DNA of 64,000 bases, taken from contig JAHHGV010000002.1 of NCBI GenBank assembly GCA_019359695.1, positions 270,534 to 334,533 of the forward strand. The letters run 5' to 3'. Below are positions 42,272 to 51,376 of the stretch, in pieces. This DNA comes from Brasilonema angustatum HA4187-MV1. GTDB lineage: Bacteria; Cyanobacteriota; Cyanobacteriia; Cyanobacteriales; Nostocaceae. The translations under genes and the position numbers were made by a program. The notes beneath the pieces are model-generated. The model did not search any database. It saw only the letters and a list, made by a program, of their open reading frames with translations, and had not been told where the DNA came from. Within the stretch, counting starts at the first letter, position 1. Each line of letters starts with the position of its first letter.

Positions 42272-45004
42272 TTAGCGAGGATAATGTTTTGCCAAAAACT
42301 CCTGGGCCTCATCCCTCTTGCAAACAACTCCATCCAACGTCGCCGCCAGCAAATCATCGAGCATTTGCCGATACTGCGGTCCTGGTTTGTATCCCAGTTT
42401 CCTCAAATCATTCCCATTCAAAATAGGCTGAACATTACGCCAAACAGTTAAATATTGCCAAATCTTACGCCTGACGACTCTTGGACTTTGTACAGCTATT
42501 AAAATCAGCATTGGCACGTCATACTGGCGCAATAACTGTTGAATTTGACTTGGACGCACCTCATCCACTTCTTTGTGTGCTTGCAAAGAAGGGATAATTT
42601 TGTTGACATTAGCTTTAGCTTGTGCTAAAGTATCCAACCTATTGATGCTATCTTCAGGCAATTGCAGATGTCTTGCCACGCGCCCTCGATATTCTGCTGC
42701 TATGTGGGCAATGAGAGCTTCCAAGCGCATTTGCCAGTGGATAAGGGTTTGCTGGGAGTCAAACCGCCGTAAACAACGTTCTAATAAACGCAATTGCCCC
42801 AGAAGTTCCTCGTCTAGCCCAAGGGTGGGATGGATGCACTGCAAAGCTCCCAACTCTCCCAGTAATTGCAAAGCTGGCTTCCAATAGGGGGCTTCTAGGA
42901 TATGTTTCAATTCCGTTTTCAGTCGAGTTTGCAGTGCTGGAGTTTTGCTATTTTCTCGGGTGGTGCGATCGTAAACGCCGCTGTTGATTGCATAGCGGAT
43001 ATACTCTTCTGTCTGAGGTTCCAAGTGAAATCCGAGTCGCATAGCAAAGCGCACACCGCGATAAATGCGGGTGGGATCTTCGATAAAGCTGTTAGCGTGC
43101 AACACTCGAATTTGCTTTGCCTGTAAATCAAGCAACCCGCCAAAAAAGTCGAGTAGTGCACCAGCGCGGGGAGGTGTCAGCCGCAGTGCCATTGCGTTGA
43201 TGGTAAAATCTCGACGATACAAATCTTGACGAATCGAACTCGCCTCAACTTCAGGATTTGCTGCCGGATAAGGATAGAATTCTGTTCTAGCAGTCGCAAT
43301 GTCAACCCACAAGGAATCTAATTCTGGGTCTTTATGCCACAGTAAAGCTGCAGTTTGAAAAGCCCCGTGAATTTCTAAACGTGCTGTTGGATAAAGTTGC
43401 TGTAGTGCTTTTGCCAGTTCCACACCAGCACCCACATCCGCCGCTTTGTGAAAACCATCAACGACTAAGTCAATATCTTTTATCATCAAAGTGCCAGAAG
43501 CTTTTTCCGCAAGTAGCAAGTCGCGTACTGCTCCCCCAACAAGGTAAAGATGCCAACCGCGTTTTTCTGCTTCTTGTGATGCTTTGGTAAGCAATTGCCA
43601 TAACTGCGGTGCAAGCCGTGAATGCAATTCCTCTAGAGTGGGAGATTTAAGATTTTTTTCTCCCCCTCCCCCACTCCCTTTCTCTCTCCCTCTCTCTTCT
43701 TCCTGATGCAATTGCCGCAAAACATCAGTACGCGTAACAATTCCCACCAACTGCCCGTTCTCCAATACTGGCAAGCGTCCGATATCGTATGTCACCATCA
43801 CTGACTCAATTTCTGGCAGTGTCGTCTCTGGGGTAATTGTCCTCATATTGACTGTCATGTAACCTTTGACGGGAGCATGACTAAAGCCGTGATGCAGGGC
43901 AATATCTAAGTCTCGTCGGGAAATAATACCTAGCAGTTGTCCTTGGGCATCGGCTACACACAAACCAGAGTGTCCGTAGCGCAACAAAGTTCGCTGTGCT
44001 TCAGCAATTGTAGTTTCTGGACGAATGGTGCGAACTGGGGAGGACATCAAATCTCGGGCGATAGGAGGATAGGGAATTGTCGCTTTTATTCCCTCAAGGA
44101 GTTGGTTGAAAATTTCTTGTGAGTCTACGCCTCTTAGGTTCAGCGATGCTGCTTGGGAATGTCCACCGCCACCCAGTGGTTGGAATAACTCATTGAGATT
44201 AATACCTTGAATGTGCGATCTTCCAATCACTATTAAGCGTGATTCACCTTCTGCTAAAGCATACTCATGAAAAAGCAGTAAGGCATCTATTTCTGTTAAC
44301 TCCATCAACTGCGAGGCAAGACTTGACAATCCTGGTACGAAAGCATCAGTTTTCAAATTGACCCAGGCAATCTGATATCCTCGTACATATATATGTTGTA
44401 TTTTTTCCAGCGACACCTTCAACAGCTGTTGCAATTGGGGAGAAAGACCAGGATCAACGTACTGACTCACGACTGACAAACTTGCCCCTTGTTGCATCAA
44501 CCAAGCCAAAGCCAGAGCATCTCGTGGTGTTGTATAGTCAAATGTCAAAGAACCAGTATCCACATGGATACCCAATGCCATCACAGTTGCTTCTGCGGTT
44601 GTTAGGGAAATTTGTTGTTTTTGCAATTGCTCGACAATTAAAGTTGTTGTCGCTCCAACCGGGGAAATGTGTCTCTCTGTTGCTGGAATATCCCCAAGTT
44701 GTTCTTGGTGATGGTCATAAATGATAATTTTATTAATATGGGGGAGATCTAACCATTGGGCAGCTTTGCCAATGCGATCGCGCTGTTGGGTATCCACCAC
44801 AATTAAGGAACGAATTTCGTTGGGATTAACCGAACGTCGTTCCATCAGCTGATACTCATCCCGATGTAGTGCCAAAAAATCTCCGACGGTTGGATGAGAA
44901 CCGCCACTCAACACAATCTTGCTTCCAGGTAACAGGCGTGTCAGTCCTACTGCGGCTCCTAGTGAGTCAAAATCAGCTGTTGTATGGCACAGAATTAAAT
45001 CCAT
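42272..45004 (-). CDS. DHH-DHHA1 / CBS pair / tRNA nucleotidyltransferase fusion
   Basis: A 910-residue three-part protein. Residues 1-310 form a DHH/DHHA1 phosphoesterase-like domain (DFDSLGAA at 11, DHHQEQL, HVDTGSLTFD, GGGGHSQAASL). Residues ~315-425 are two CBS domains (VRTIRPETTIAEAQ, GIISRRDLD, GIVTRTDVLR) that normally bind adenosyl ligands. After a low-complexity Glu/Gly/Lys linker, residues ~465-910 form a class II poly(A) polymerase/tRNA nucleotidyltransferase (LVGGAVRDLLL, DIDLVVDG, RRDFTINAMAL, DPTRIYRGVRFAMRLGF). Such proteins complete or repair tRNA 3'-CCA ends, in some bacteria as an A-adding enzyme. The fusion suggests nucleotide-level control of tRNA repair. Confidence 0.9.
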   Translation of the reverse strand: MDLILCHTTADFDSLGAAVGLTRLLPGSKIVLSGGSHPTVGDFLALHRDEYQLMERRSVNPNEIRSLIVVDTQQRDRIGKAAQWLDLPHINKIIIYDHHQEQLGDIPATERHISPVGATTTLIVEQLQKQQISLTTAEATVMALGIHVDTGSLTFDYTTPRDALALAWLMQQGASLSVVSQYVDPGLSPQLQQLLKVSLEKIQHIYVRGYQIAWVNLKTDAFVPGLSSLASQLMELTEIDALLLFHEYALAEGESRLIVIGRSHIQGINLNELFQPLGGGGHSQAASLNLRGVDSQEIFNQLLEGIKATIPYPPIARDLMSSPVRTIRPETTIAEAQRTLLRYGHSGLCVADAQGQLLGIISRRDLDIALHHGFSHAPVKGYMTVNMRTITPETTLPEIESVMVTYDIGRLPVLENGQLVGIVTRTDVLRQLHQEEERGREKGSGGGGEKNLKSPTLEELHSRLAPQLWQLLTKASQEAEKRGWHLYLVGGAVRDLLLAEKASGTLMIKDIDLVVDGFHKAADVGAGVELAKALQQLYPTARLEIHGAFQTAALLWHKDPELDSLWVDIATARTEFYPYPAANPEVEASSIRQDLYRRDFTINAMALRLTPPRAGALLDFFGGLLDLQAKQIRVLHANSFIEDPTRIYRGVRFAMRLGFHLEPQTEEYIRYAINSGVYDRTTRENSKTPALQTRLKTELKHILEAPYWKPALQLLGELGALQCIHPTLGLDEELLGQLRLLERCLRRFDSQQTLIHWQMRLEALIAHIAAEYRGRVARHLQLPEDSINRLDTLAQAKANVNKIIPSLQAHKEVDEVRPSQIQQLLRQYDVPMLILIAVQSPRVVRRKIWQYLTVWRNVQPILNGNDLRKLGYKPGPQYRQMLDDLLAATLDGVVCKRDEAQEFLAKHYPR

Positions 45005-45044
45005 AGTGAGCAGTCAACAACTAGGCGAATAACAGGTGTGAGGG

Positions 45045-45195
45045 AATAGGGGAGCCACATGCCTCAACGCGCTTAACCCGCACACGGTGAGACAGCGCGA
45101 ATGACGGCTCTCCCGACCTAGGCGACTGCGCTCTTCGCAGCGGAACCGGAGGTTCTCCCCGATAGCCTTAAGGCGTGGCGTTAGCCATAGGGCAG
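45045..45195. repeat. GC-rich dispersed repeat block
   Basis: Positions 45086-45193 are the reverse complement, with one visible difference, of 11920-12027. The block contains GACGGCTCTCCCGACCTAGG, GACTGCGCTCTTCGCAGCGG and AACCGGAGGTTCTCCCCGAT. It fills much of the spacer between the fusion gene start and psbZ. Confidence 0.85.
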
Positions 45196-45370
45196 TGGCT
45201 CCCCTACACCCCTACACCCTTAGTTTTGGTCGTTAGCACAAAGGATCAAGGACAAATGACTAAAATGTGTCAATTTTCTGTTAGCTTAACAAATAAGGAA
45301 AAACTGTCGGTGTTCACCTGCACAATATTTTATCTTTTGTAATTCGTTTGCTGTTTCGGGAGAAGGGAAA

Positions 45371-45559
45371 ATGACTTTTATATTCCAACTGGCTTTATTA
45401 GCTCTGGTTTCGCTGTCTTTTGTTCTAGTCATTGGCGTTCCTGTCGCCTATGCCACTCCACAGAACTGGAATGAATCTAGAAAACTGCTGTGGCTTGGTT
45501 CAGGAGCTTGGATCATTTTAGTGCTTGTCGTTGGGGCGTTAAACTTTCTCGTAGTTTAA
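45371..45559 (+). CDS. psbZ: Photosystem II protein PsbZ (Ycf9)
   Basis: A 62-residue two-helix thylakoid membrane protein of the PSII core. Helix 1 is [24 protein letters not shown], the loop [13 protein letters not shown] is diagnostic, and helix 2 is [20 protein letters not shown]. PsbZ sits at the periphery near CP43 and stabilises the PSII dimer and antenna contacts. GGGAG lies about 8 bp before the ATG. It is followed on the same strand by ribH, 200 bp away; a GC-rich region with possible hairpins (GTCCCCCAC / GTGGGGGGA) lies between them. Confidence 0.95.
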   Translation: MTFIFQLALLALVSLSFVLVIGVPVAYATPQNWNESRKLLWLGSGAWIILVLVVGALNFLVV

Positions 45560-45756
45560 CAAATTCGGCGTAAGTCCCCCACCATAGGCATACTCGCCGT
45601 GAGTGGGGGGAGATGCGCCGGGGGATTCCCCGATCTCCCTCACAGGATTCGGTCAACGAAATCTTCTTTTTACTCGATTTGTCGATAACTCTGCTCCTAT
45701 ACTTTTTGGAGAACAAATGTATATTGGCAAGAAGTATAGATGAATGAGAGGCGGTT

Positions 45757-46317
45757 ATGGCAGTTTTTGAGGGAACTTTTACTCAGGCAGAACCTTTGCG
45801 GTTTGGAATTGTTATTGGTCGATTCAATGACCTTGTAACTAGCAAGCTGGTGGAAGGTTGTCAAGATTGCTTGAAACGCCACGGTATTGATGTCAATCCC
45901 CACGGCTCTCAGGTAGACTACATTTACGTACCAGGCAGTTTTGAAGTTCCAGTTGTGGCTCGCCAATTGGCAGTCTCTGGTCGTTATGATGCGGTTATTT
46001 GTCTGGGTGCTGTGATCCGAGGGCAAACGCCTCATTTTGATTACGTCTCTTCTGAGGTCGCTAAAGGAATTGCTGCTGCTGCGTTTCAAACTGGTGTACC
46101 TGTGGTTTTTGGCATTTTAACAGTGGACTCCATGCAGCAAGCTTTAGAACGTGCTGGCATAAAAAGCAATCATGGTTGGGATTACGCCATGAGTGCTTTA
46201 GAAATGGCTAGTCTGATGCGCCAATTACGTTCAAACCTCGCAGAGCCTTTTTCTGGGCATTCTCTCTCGTCAGCATCGCTGAAAAGTGCCAGCGTAGGAC
46301 AGTTGTCTGTAGAATAG
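45757..46317 (+). CDS. ribH: 6,7-dimethyl-8-ribityllumazine synthase
   Basis: Lumazine synthase, the penultimate step of riboflavin synthesis, which forms large icosahedral or pentameric assemblies in the cytoplasm. The 186 residues contain [58 protein letters not shown] with the catalytic His, and [21 protein letters not shown]. The C-terminal ~25 residues (Ser/Ala-rich) are an unconserved tail. It has a GAGAGG ribosome site just before the ATG. No FMN riboswitch is recognisable upstream. The psbZ-ribH neighbourhood is common in cyanobacteria. Confidence 0.94.
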   Translation: MAVFEGTFTQAEPLRFGIVIGRFNDLVTSKLVEGCQDCLKRHGIDVNPHGSQVDYIYVPGSFEVPVVARQLAVSGRYDAVICLGAVIRGQTPHFDYVSSEVAKGIAAAAFQTGVPVVFGILTVDSMQQALERAGIKSNHGWDYAMSALEMASLMRQLRSNLAEPFSGHSLSSASLKSASVGQLSVE

Positions 46318-46426
46318 TCAGTGATTAGTAGTTAGTGGTTAGTGGCAACTTTTTCCACTAACTACTAAAAAATAAAAGGTGTTGACAAATCATGCATACT
46401 ATGAAATACTAGTAAAAGTAAAGTTT

Positions 46427-46498
46427 GCGGGTATAGCTCAGTGGTAGAGCGTCACCTTGCCAAGGTGAATGTCGCGCGTTCGAATCGCGTTACCCGCT
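46427..46498 (+). tRNA. tRNA-Gly (anticodon GCC)
   Basis: A full cloverleaf: acceptor stem GCGGGTA / TACCCGC (46427-46433 and 46491-46497), discriminator T at 46498, D-arm AGCTCAGTGGTAGAGC, anticodon stem TCACC / GGTGA with loop TTGCCAA, and T-loop GTTCGAATC. The 3' CCA is not encoded, so it must be added, for instance by the nucleotidyltransferase fusion at 42272. Confidence 0.97.
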
Positions 46499-46777
46499 TT
46501 TAAAAGAAAAAGCAATGTATAAAGATAAAAGTTTGGCAAATTATTGCTGTAAAATGTCAATATATATTTATAAGAAAAAAATTAGGTGTAGCGAAAAAAA
46601 ATGAAGTAAAATGCGCTACAGTAGAAAAACATATGTACAGTGGTTAGTATCATACTGTAAAAAAATATTGAATTGATACTGACGTTAAGGCGATATTGAA
46701 GAATAAAGGTTGAAGTGAAAAGAAAATTCACTTTAGTCTTTGTGCTTATTCAGTTATGATAGCTGGCTATTATCAGT

Positions 46778-46797
46778 GTAGTTCAGTGATAGAATTA
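46778..46797 (+). other. tRNA D-arm-like remnant
   Basis: TGTAGTTCAGTGATAGAAT resembles the D-arm region of the tRNA-Gly 350 bp upstream (TATAGCTCAGTGGTAGAGC) at 14 of 19 bases, but no complete cloverleaf follows. It may be a decayed tRNA copy or chance. The spacer 46499-46960 holds nothing else I can name. Confidence 0.3.
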
Positions 46798-46960
46798 TAC
46801 TACCACTGAATTTCAAGAAAATCTGTCCAGAAAAAAGAGTAAGCCAGACTGGCTAATGTTATAAAGAAAGTTCATGGGAAAATAGCTTGCCTGAAAACGT
46901 AAATCAGGGGATGCTATTTTCACAGCTATTGGCAAACACGCTCAAGTAATAAGTTCGCTT

Positions 46961-47368
46961 GTGCAACCTCAAAAAGCAGACAAAATTGACTTCAATAGTG
47001 AATATCCGTGTCCCTGTCGTCGGCGGGGGCAGTTGATCCCTATTACGCTGACGGAAGCATTTGGTTGCAATCGCTGTCAGCAGATATTCGTGGTGGAAGA
47101 TAATGGTTATGTACTGGAGCAACTTTCCACCACCTATCCCTACAAGCGGGCTTGGCGCTGGAAAGGGAATAGTTGGCAAGTTGTCCATCCTCGATTAGGA
47201 GAAAGCTATTTGCCTGTAGCGCTTGGGATTATTTTCGTGCTAGTGATTATATGGTTACCATTGGCACTACGATTGGCAAATGGTTACAGCATTATTGCTT
47301 GGGCAATGGTGGCGGTGCTGTTGGCTATTTTGCCAGCACTGATGGTATGGCTCACCTACAGGCGATAA
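46961..47368 (+). CDS. Zinc-ribbon membrane protein upstream of the proA-like gene
   Basis: A 135-residue protein. The N-terminal domain has CPCRRRGQLIPITLTEAFGCNRC, two Cys pairs that could bind zinc. An aromatic segment follows (RAWRWKGNSWQVV), then two membrane helices, VALGIIFVLVIIWLPLALRLA and IIAWAMVAVLLAILPALMVWL. I recognise it as a cyanobacterial family of unknown function. The start codon is GTG at 46961. Its stop is only 2 bp before the ATG of the ProA-like gene, so the two are almost surely cotranscribed and probably act together. Confidence 0.7.
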   Translation: MQPQKADKIDFNSEYPCPCRRRGQLIPITLTEAFGCNRCQQIFVVEDNGYVLEQLSTTYPYKRAWRWKGNSWQVVHPRLGESYLPVALGIIFVLVIIWLPLALRLANGYSIIAWAMVAVLLAILPALMVWLTYRR

Positions 47369-47372
47369 TGGA

Positions 47373-48638
47373 ATGACAGTGGATGCTTTTGATCTTAGCC
47401 CCGAACCAGTTGAGCGCGCAAGACGCGCTCATCAAGCTGCCCTAAAGCTAGGAAGCACAAAAGGAGTAGACAGAAGTCGTGCTGTGTTAGCGATGGCACA
47501 GGCGATGGCAGGATCATTTGACGACATTCTAGAAGCAAACACCTTGGATCTAGAAGCGAGTCGGGAAATGGCAGTGCCAGATTTAATTCTCGATTGGCTG
47601 AAGCTGACTCCAAAACGGCTGGAGATGGCAGTAGATATTTTGCAACGGCTGGGAGAATTATCAGATCCACTACGGCGAGTAAGACATGCTGACTATCAAC
47701 TAGATGACTCTCAGACTTATACGCAGTTAATGCCTTTGGGTGTGATTGCGTTTATTTATGAGGCGTTTCCAGAATTGGGAGCGATCGCAGCAGGATTGTG
47801 TATCAAAACTGGCAACAGTCTGATTCTCAGAGGGGGTAGTGAAGCCAGTAATTCTAACGCGGCGATCGCCGACGCACTGGTGAGTGCTGTGACTGAAGTT
47901 GGTTTACCAGCAGGTTGTTTACAGCTGATAACACCAGAAGAAGGAAGTTCTATTCGGGATATAGTGACGCAAGACCAATGCTTGAATTTAGTGATTCCCT
48001 ATGGACGTTCTAACTTGGTACAGCAAGTGGTGCGCCACTCCACCGCCCCAGTTCTCAAATCAGCTATGGGCAACTGTTACCTTTACTGGTCGCCGAATGG
48101 TAGCTTAGAAATGGTGCGCTGGCTGATTATAGATAGCCATCAAAGTGAACCAGATCCGGTGAACGCAATTGAAAAAGTACTGATTCACCGACAAGCCTTG
48201 CCATCTTCTTTACTGACATTGTGGAATAGCTTAAAGGAGAAGGGCTTTGAAATTAAGGGAGATGCCGAATTGGTAGAAGCCTTCCCCCAGTTACAGTTAG
48301 CTAAAGAACCAGAGTGGGGAAGCGCTTATTTAACCAAGACAATTGCTTTTAAATTAGTAGATAGTTTAGAAGCTGCGATCACCTGGATTAATCGCTACAG
48401 CAGCGGTCATGCTGACTGTATTGTTACTGAATCTTACCAGGAAAGTCGGCAGTTTGCCTTAGGAGTGAATAGTGCCTCTAGCTACATCAACGCTTCGCCG
48501 CGTTTTTCCCGAAACCCGTCGCGAGGAGATGCGGTGTTTCTCGGGATGTCCAACCAAAAAGGTCATCGACGCGGATTGATTAGCTTAGAAAGTCTGACGA
48601 CTGTTAAGCATATTGTTCAGGGGAATGGACGGTTTTAA
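47373..48638 (+). CDS. ProA-like protein without the catalytic cysteine
   Basis: A 421-residue homologue of gamma-glutamyl-phosphate reductase (ProA, aldehyde dehydrogenase fold). Typical ProA segments are PLGVIAFIYEAFPEL, LILRGGSEASNSN, LVIPYGRSNLVQ and GHADCIVTES. In ProA the catalytic Cys lies in a (P/S)xxCNxxETLL(V/I)H motif; here it reads DPVNAIEKVLIH with Val263 at the Cys place and Lys for Thr. The reductase reaction should therefore be lost or altered. A true ProA is presumably elsewhere. It lies 4 bp after the zinc-ribbon membrane protein. A regulatory or scaffolding role is one possibility; I cannot assign one. Automated naming as proA would be misleading. Confidence 0.8.
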   Translation: MTVDAFDLSPEPVERARRAHQAALKLGSTKGVDRSRAVLAMAQAMAGSFDDILEANTLDLEASREMAVPDLILDWLKLTPKRLEMAVDILQRLGELSDPLRRVRHADYQLDDSQTYTQLMPLGVIAFIYEAFPELGAIAAGLCIKTGNSLILRGGSEASNSNAAIADALVSAVTEVGLPAGCLQLITPEEGSSIRDIVTQDQCLNLVIPYGRSNLVQQVVRHSTAPVLKSAMGNCYLYWSPNGSLEMVRWLIIDSHQSEPDPVNAIEKVLIHRQALPSSLLTLWNSLKEKGFEIKGDAELVEAFPQLQLAKEPEWGSAYLTKTIAFKLVDSLEAAITWINRYSSGHADCIVTESYQESRQFALGVNSASSYINASPRFSRNPSRGDAVFLGMSNQKGHRRGLISLESLTTVKHIVQGNGRF

Positions 48639-48873
48639 CACAATTGTGCGAAATTCCCCATCCCTGAGTGTGGTGGGGGGTACTTCACTCATACGCACAA
48701 CGTCTGTTCCTTATTTGGAAAAATTTTCTTTTTTTCTGGTAGATAGTTGGCATAATCTGCCACAATGAGATGATTTGGCTTGTGTGTTTCTATCTGAGTA
48801 ACGCCTCTTGGATATTTGCCAGATAACAGGCTTTTTCAAGTCAATTCATAGCTCATTTGAACGATTAGTTTTT

Positions 48874-49998
48874 ATGACACAGACACAAACGAGAGTGACG
48901 TTTGCCAAGAACGTTGGTTTTAGAAAGGAACTCAATAAACGAGTTGACGCTTACTTTGAATCTGAGAACATTGCGAAGCGCGATAATCTCGCAATGTACC
49001 TCAAAAGTACAATAATCTTGGGATGGGTCATTTCTGCTTGGACATTTACTCTCTTTGGTCCACCGATAATGTGGATGAAGGTATTTGGCTGTGTCCTTCT
49101 AGGATTAGGTATTGCTGGTGTTGGTTTTAGTGTAGGACATGATGCCAATCATGGTGGTTATTCTAGTCGTAAGTGGGTAAATTATATCTTTGGTTTAACT
49201 TATGATTTCATTGGTCTATCCAGTTATTTGTGGCGATTTCGCCATAATTTCCTGCATCATACATATACCAATATATTAGGACATGATGTAGAAATACATG
49301 GAGATGGATTAGTGCGTATGTCTCCATATATGGAACATAAATGGTACCATAAATTCCAACACTTATTCATTTTAGTGGTCTATACAATTATTCCGTTTTA
49401 TTGGTCTGCTGCTGATATCCATCTGGCTTTATTCAAGCGCAAATATCATGAGCATATTATTCCTACGCTCAAGCCTTTGGAAATGCTCATATTGTTAGGG
49501 GGTAAAGTCGTTTGGCTGGGAGTGTTTATAGGAATACCACTTGCTGTCGGATATACTCCCCTACAAGTAGTTGTAGGATTTAGCATTGCTTACATGATCT
49601 ATGGGCTGATGATTTGCAATGTTTTCATGCTAGCTCATGTTCTCGCTCCGGTAGAGTTTCTTCAACCACATCCTGAGTCAAATAATATTGATGATGAATG
49701 GGCGATTGCTCAAGTCAAAACAACAGTTGATTTTGCACCAAAGAATTCCTTTTTAAATTGGTATTTGGGTGGTCTTAACTATCAGGTGGTGCATCATTTA
49801 TTTCCCCATGTTTGTCATATTCACTATCCTAAAATAGCTCCAATCTTGGCAGAAGTTTGTGCAGATTTTGGCGTGAAATACAATGTGTATCCAACTTTTG
49901 GAGAAGCACTTGTTGCGAACTTTCGTTGGTTGAAATTAATGGGTACTTTGCCTCAGGAAAGCACTGCGTTATCATATACACATCCTGCGTCTAACTAG
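48874..49998 (+). CDS. desD: Delta-6 acyl-lipid desaturase
   Basis: A 374-residue membrane di-iron desaturase, close in pattern to cyanobacterial DesD, which inserts a double bond at carbon 6 of linoleoyl/linolenoyl lipids and uses ferredoxin. The three histidine boxes are HDANHGG, HNFLHHTYTN and QVVHHLFPH; Gln in place of His in the last box is the front-end desaturase mark. ILGHDVEIHGDG is characteristic. There is no cytochrome b5 domain, as usual in cyanobacteria. I start at ATG 48874 (MTQTQTRVTF); a start 22 codons upstream adds an odd stretch. It converges on desB. With desC, desA and desB it gives the full C18 desaturation set, so the cell can make gamma-linolenic/stearidonic acid. Confidence 0.9.
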   Translation: MTQTQTRVTFAKNVGFRKELNKRVDAYFESENIAKRDNLAMYLKSTIILGWVISAWTFTLFGPPIMWMKVFGCVLLGLGIAGVGFSVGHDANHGGYSSRKWVNYIFGLTYDFIGLSSYLWRFRHNFLHHTYTNILGHDVEIHGDGLVRMSPYMEHKWYHKFQHLFILVVYTIIPFYWSAADIHLALFKRKYHEHIIPTLKPLEMLILLGGKVVWLGVFIGIPLAVGYTPLQVVVGFSIAYMIYGLMICNVFMLAHVLAPVEFLQPHPESNNIDDEWAIAQVKTTVDFAPKNSFLNWYLGGLNYQVVHHLFPHVCHIHYPKIAPILAEVCADFGVKYNVYPTFGEALVANFRWLKLMGTLPQESTALSYTHPASN

Positions 49999-50106
49999 AA
50001 ACCTAGTTTCTTTGTGATTGAACGCAAATTTGGAGAAGTATTAATACCAAAGTTATGAAATGAAGAGTGGGGAGTTTTTCATGAACTTCTCACTCTTCAC
50101 TTCATG

Positions 50107-51186
50107 TTAGCCTTTAGCTAATTTTTTATTGGAAAAATAGTAAACTTTTCCTCCAGTATCCGGAACAAAATCACAGCTACTGGACGAACGGCGTAATGCA
50201 GTCCAAATGGGTAGATCAGATTTGTGGAAATAGTCACCCATAATTGGTTTAATCGCCTCAGTTGCCTTTTTCAAATTGTAGTGAGGGATGTTCAGGAAGA
50301 TGTGGTGAGCAACATGAGTACCAATATCATGATGGATGTGATTGATAAAACCGTAATCACGGTCAATGCTAGAAATAGCACCTTTGAGGAAAGTCCAATC
50401 CTCTCCACGATACCAGGGAATATCCGGGTCAGTATGGTGCAAATATGTGACTAAGTCTAGCCAAATGACAAAGACAAGATAAGGTCCAACGTAGTATTTC
50501 AACAACCACATCCAACCCCATTGATAGGTGAGGAACAACAGCAAACCTACCATTAGAGTCCAGAGTGTGGTGCTGGTGATGACATCCCATTTTTCTGAGG
50601 GTTTGAAAAATCGGCTGCTAGGTAAAAAGTGAGAGCCTCGTTTATCCGGATTGCCAGTAAACAAATACACCGGATAAACCAATAAAAATAAGTAATCTCG
50701 ACCTATATCATGTACCCAATTCAGCACTTTGTACTGTGACTCTGTTGGTGGGTACCAGCTTTCATCATTATCGAGGTTACCAGTATTTTTGTGGTGAGTT
50801 CTATGGCTAATTCGCCACCCGTGATATGGAACAAGTATCGGTGTATGGCAAAGATGTCCAATCAAATCATTAAGCCATTTCTTCTTAGAAAAAGATTGGT
50901 GTCCGCAGTCATGTCCAACGACAAACAAAGCCCAAAACATCGTTCCTTGCATCACCCAGAAAATGGGCCAGAAAAACCAAGAATTTAGAAAATGAGCAAC
51001 TGCATAAAGTAAACCGATAATCAGGATGTCACGAAAAAAGTAGAAGAGTGATTTCCCGACATTGGGCTGAAAACATTCAGATGGGATTGCAGCTTTCAAA
51101 TCTTGAAGCGTGAAGGGCAGCTTGGTTGTATCCTCAAGAGATTCAACGTCATGAGGATTATTAGACTTGATGATATTTGATTGCAC
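50107..51186 (-). CDS. desB: Omega-3 (delta-15) acyl-lipid desaturase
   Basis: A 359-residue membrane desaturase that adds the omega-3 double bond. Histidine boxes are HDCGHQS, HRTHH (in ISHRTHHKNTGN) and HVAHH (in GTHVAHHIFLNIPHYNL), plus the HHTDPDIPWYRGEDWTFLKG region typical for DesB. Residues 1-45 are a soluble lead. In cyanobacteria it is usually induced by cold. It is the most distal of three co-oriented genes desC, desA, desB (right to left), 190 bp after desA. Confidence 0.92.
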   Translation of the reverse strand: MQSNIIKSNNPHDVESLEDTTKLPFTLQDLKAAIPSECFQPNVGKSLFYFFRDILIIGLLYAVAHFLNSWFFWPIFWVMQGTMFWALFVVGHDCGHQSFSKKKWLNDLIGHLCHTPILVPYHGWRISHRTHHKNTGNLDNDESWYPPTESQYKVLNWVHDIGRDYLFLLVYPVYLFTGNPDKRGSHFLPSSRFFKPSEKWDVITSTTLWTLMVGLLLFLTYQWGWMWLLKYYVGPYLVFVIWLDLVTYLHHTDPDIPWYRGEDWTFLKGAISSIDRDYGFINHIHHDIGTHVAHHIFLNIPHYNLKKATEAIKPIMGDYFHKSDLPIWTALRRSSSSCDFVPDTGGKVYYFSNKKLAKG

Positions 51187-51376
51187 TTGATTTTTTTACT
51201 GGAGTCAAACAGGAAGTTGTTGAGACAAAGTCATTTAAACTTTGCAATCGCATTACGTTGGGGTTTGGGTATCCCGAAGTTTTGGAAGTGCAAAGCAGCA
51301 GAGTCATATCTGGCAATTTTCGTAACAAGACTTGTGTTTACAGAATTGCCAGAATCTATTTTTTAAAGCTATGAGC

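Noticed and set aside
45560..45756. FMN riboswitch before ribH
   Set aside because: The conserved FMN aptamer sequences are absent; only a GC-rich inverted repeat is seen.
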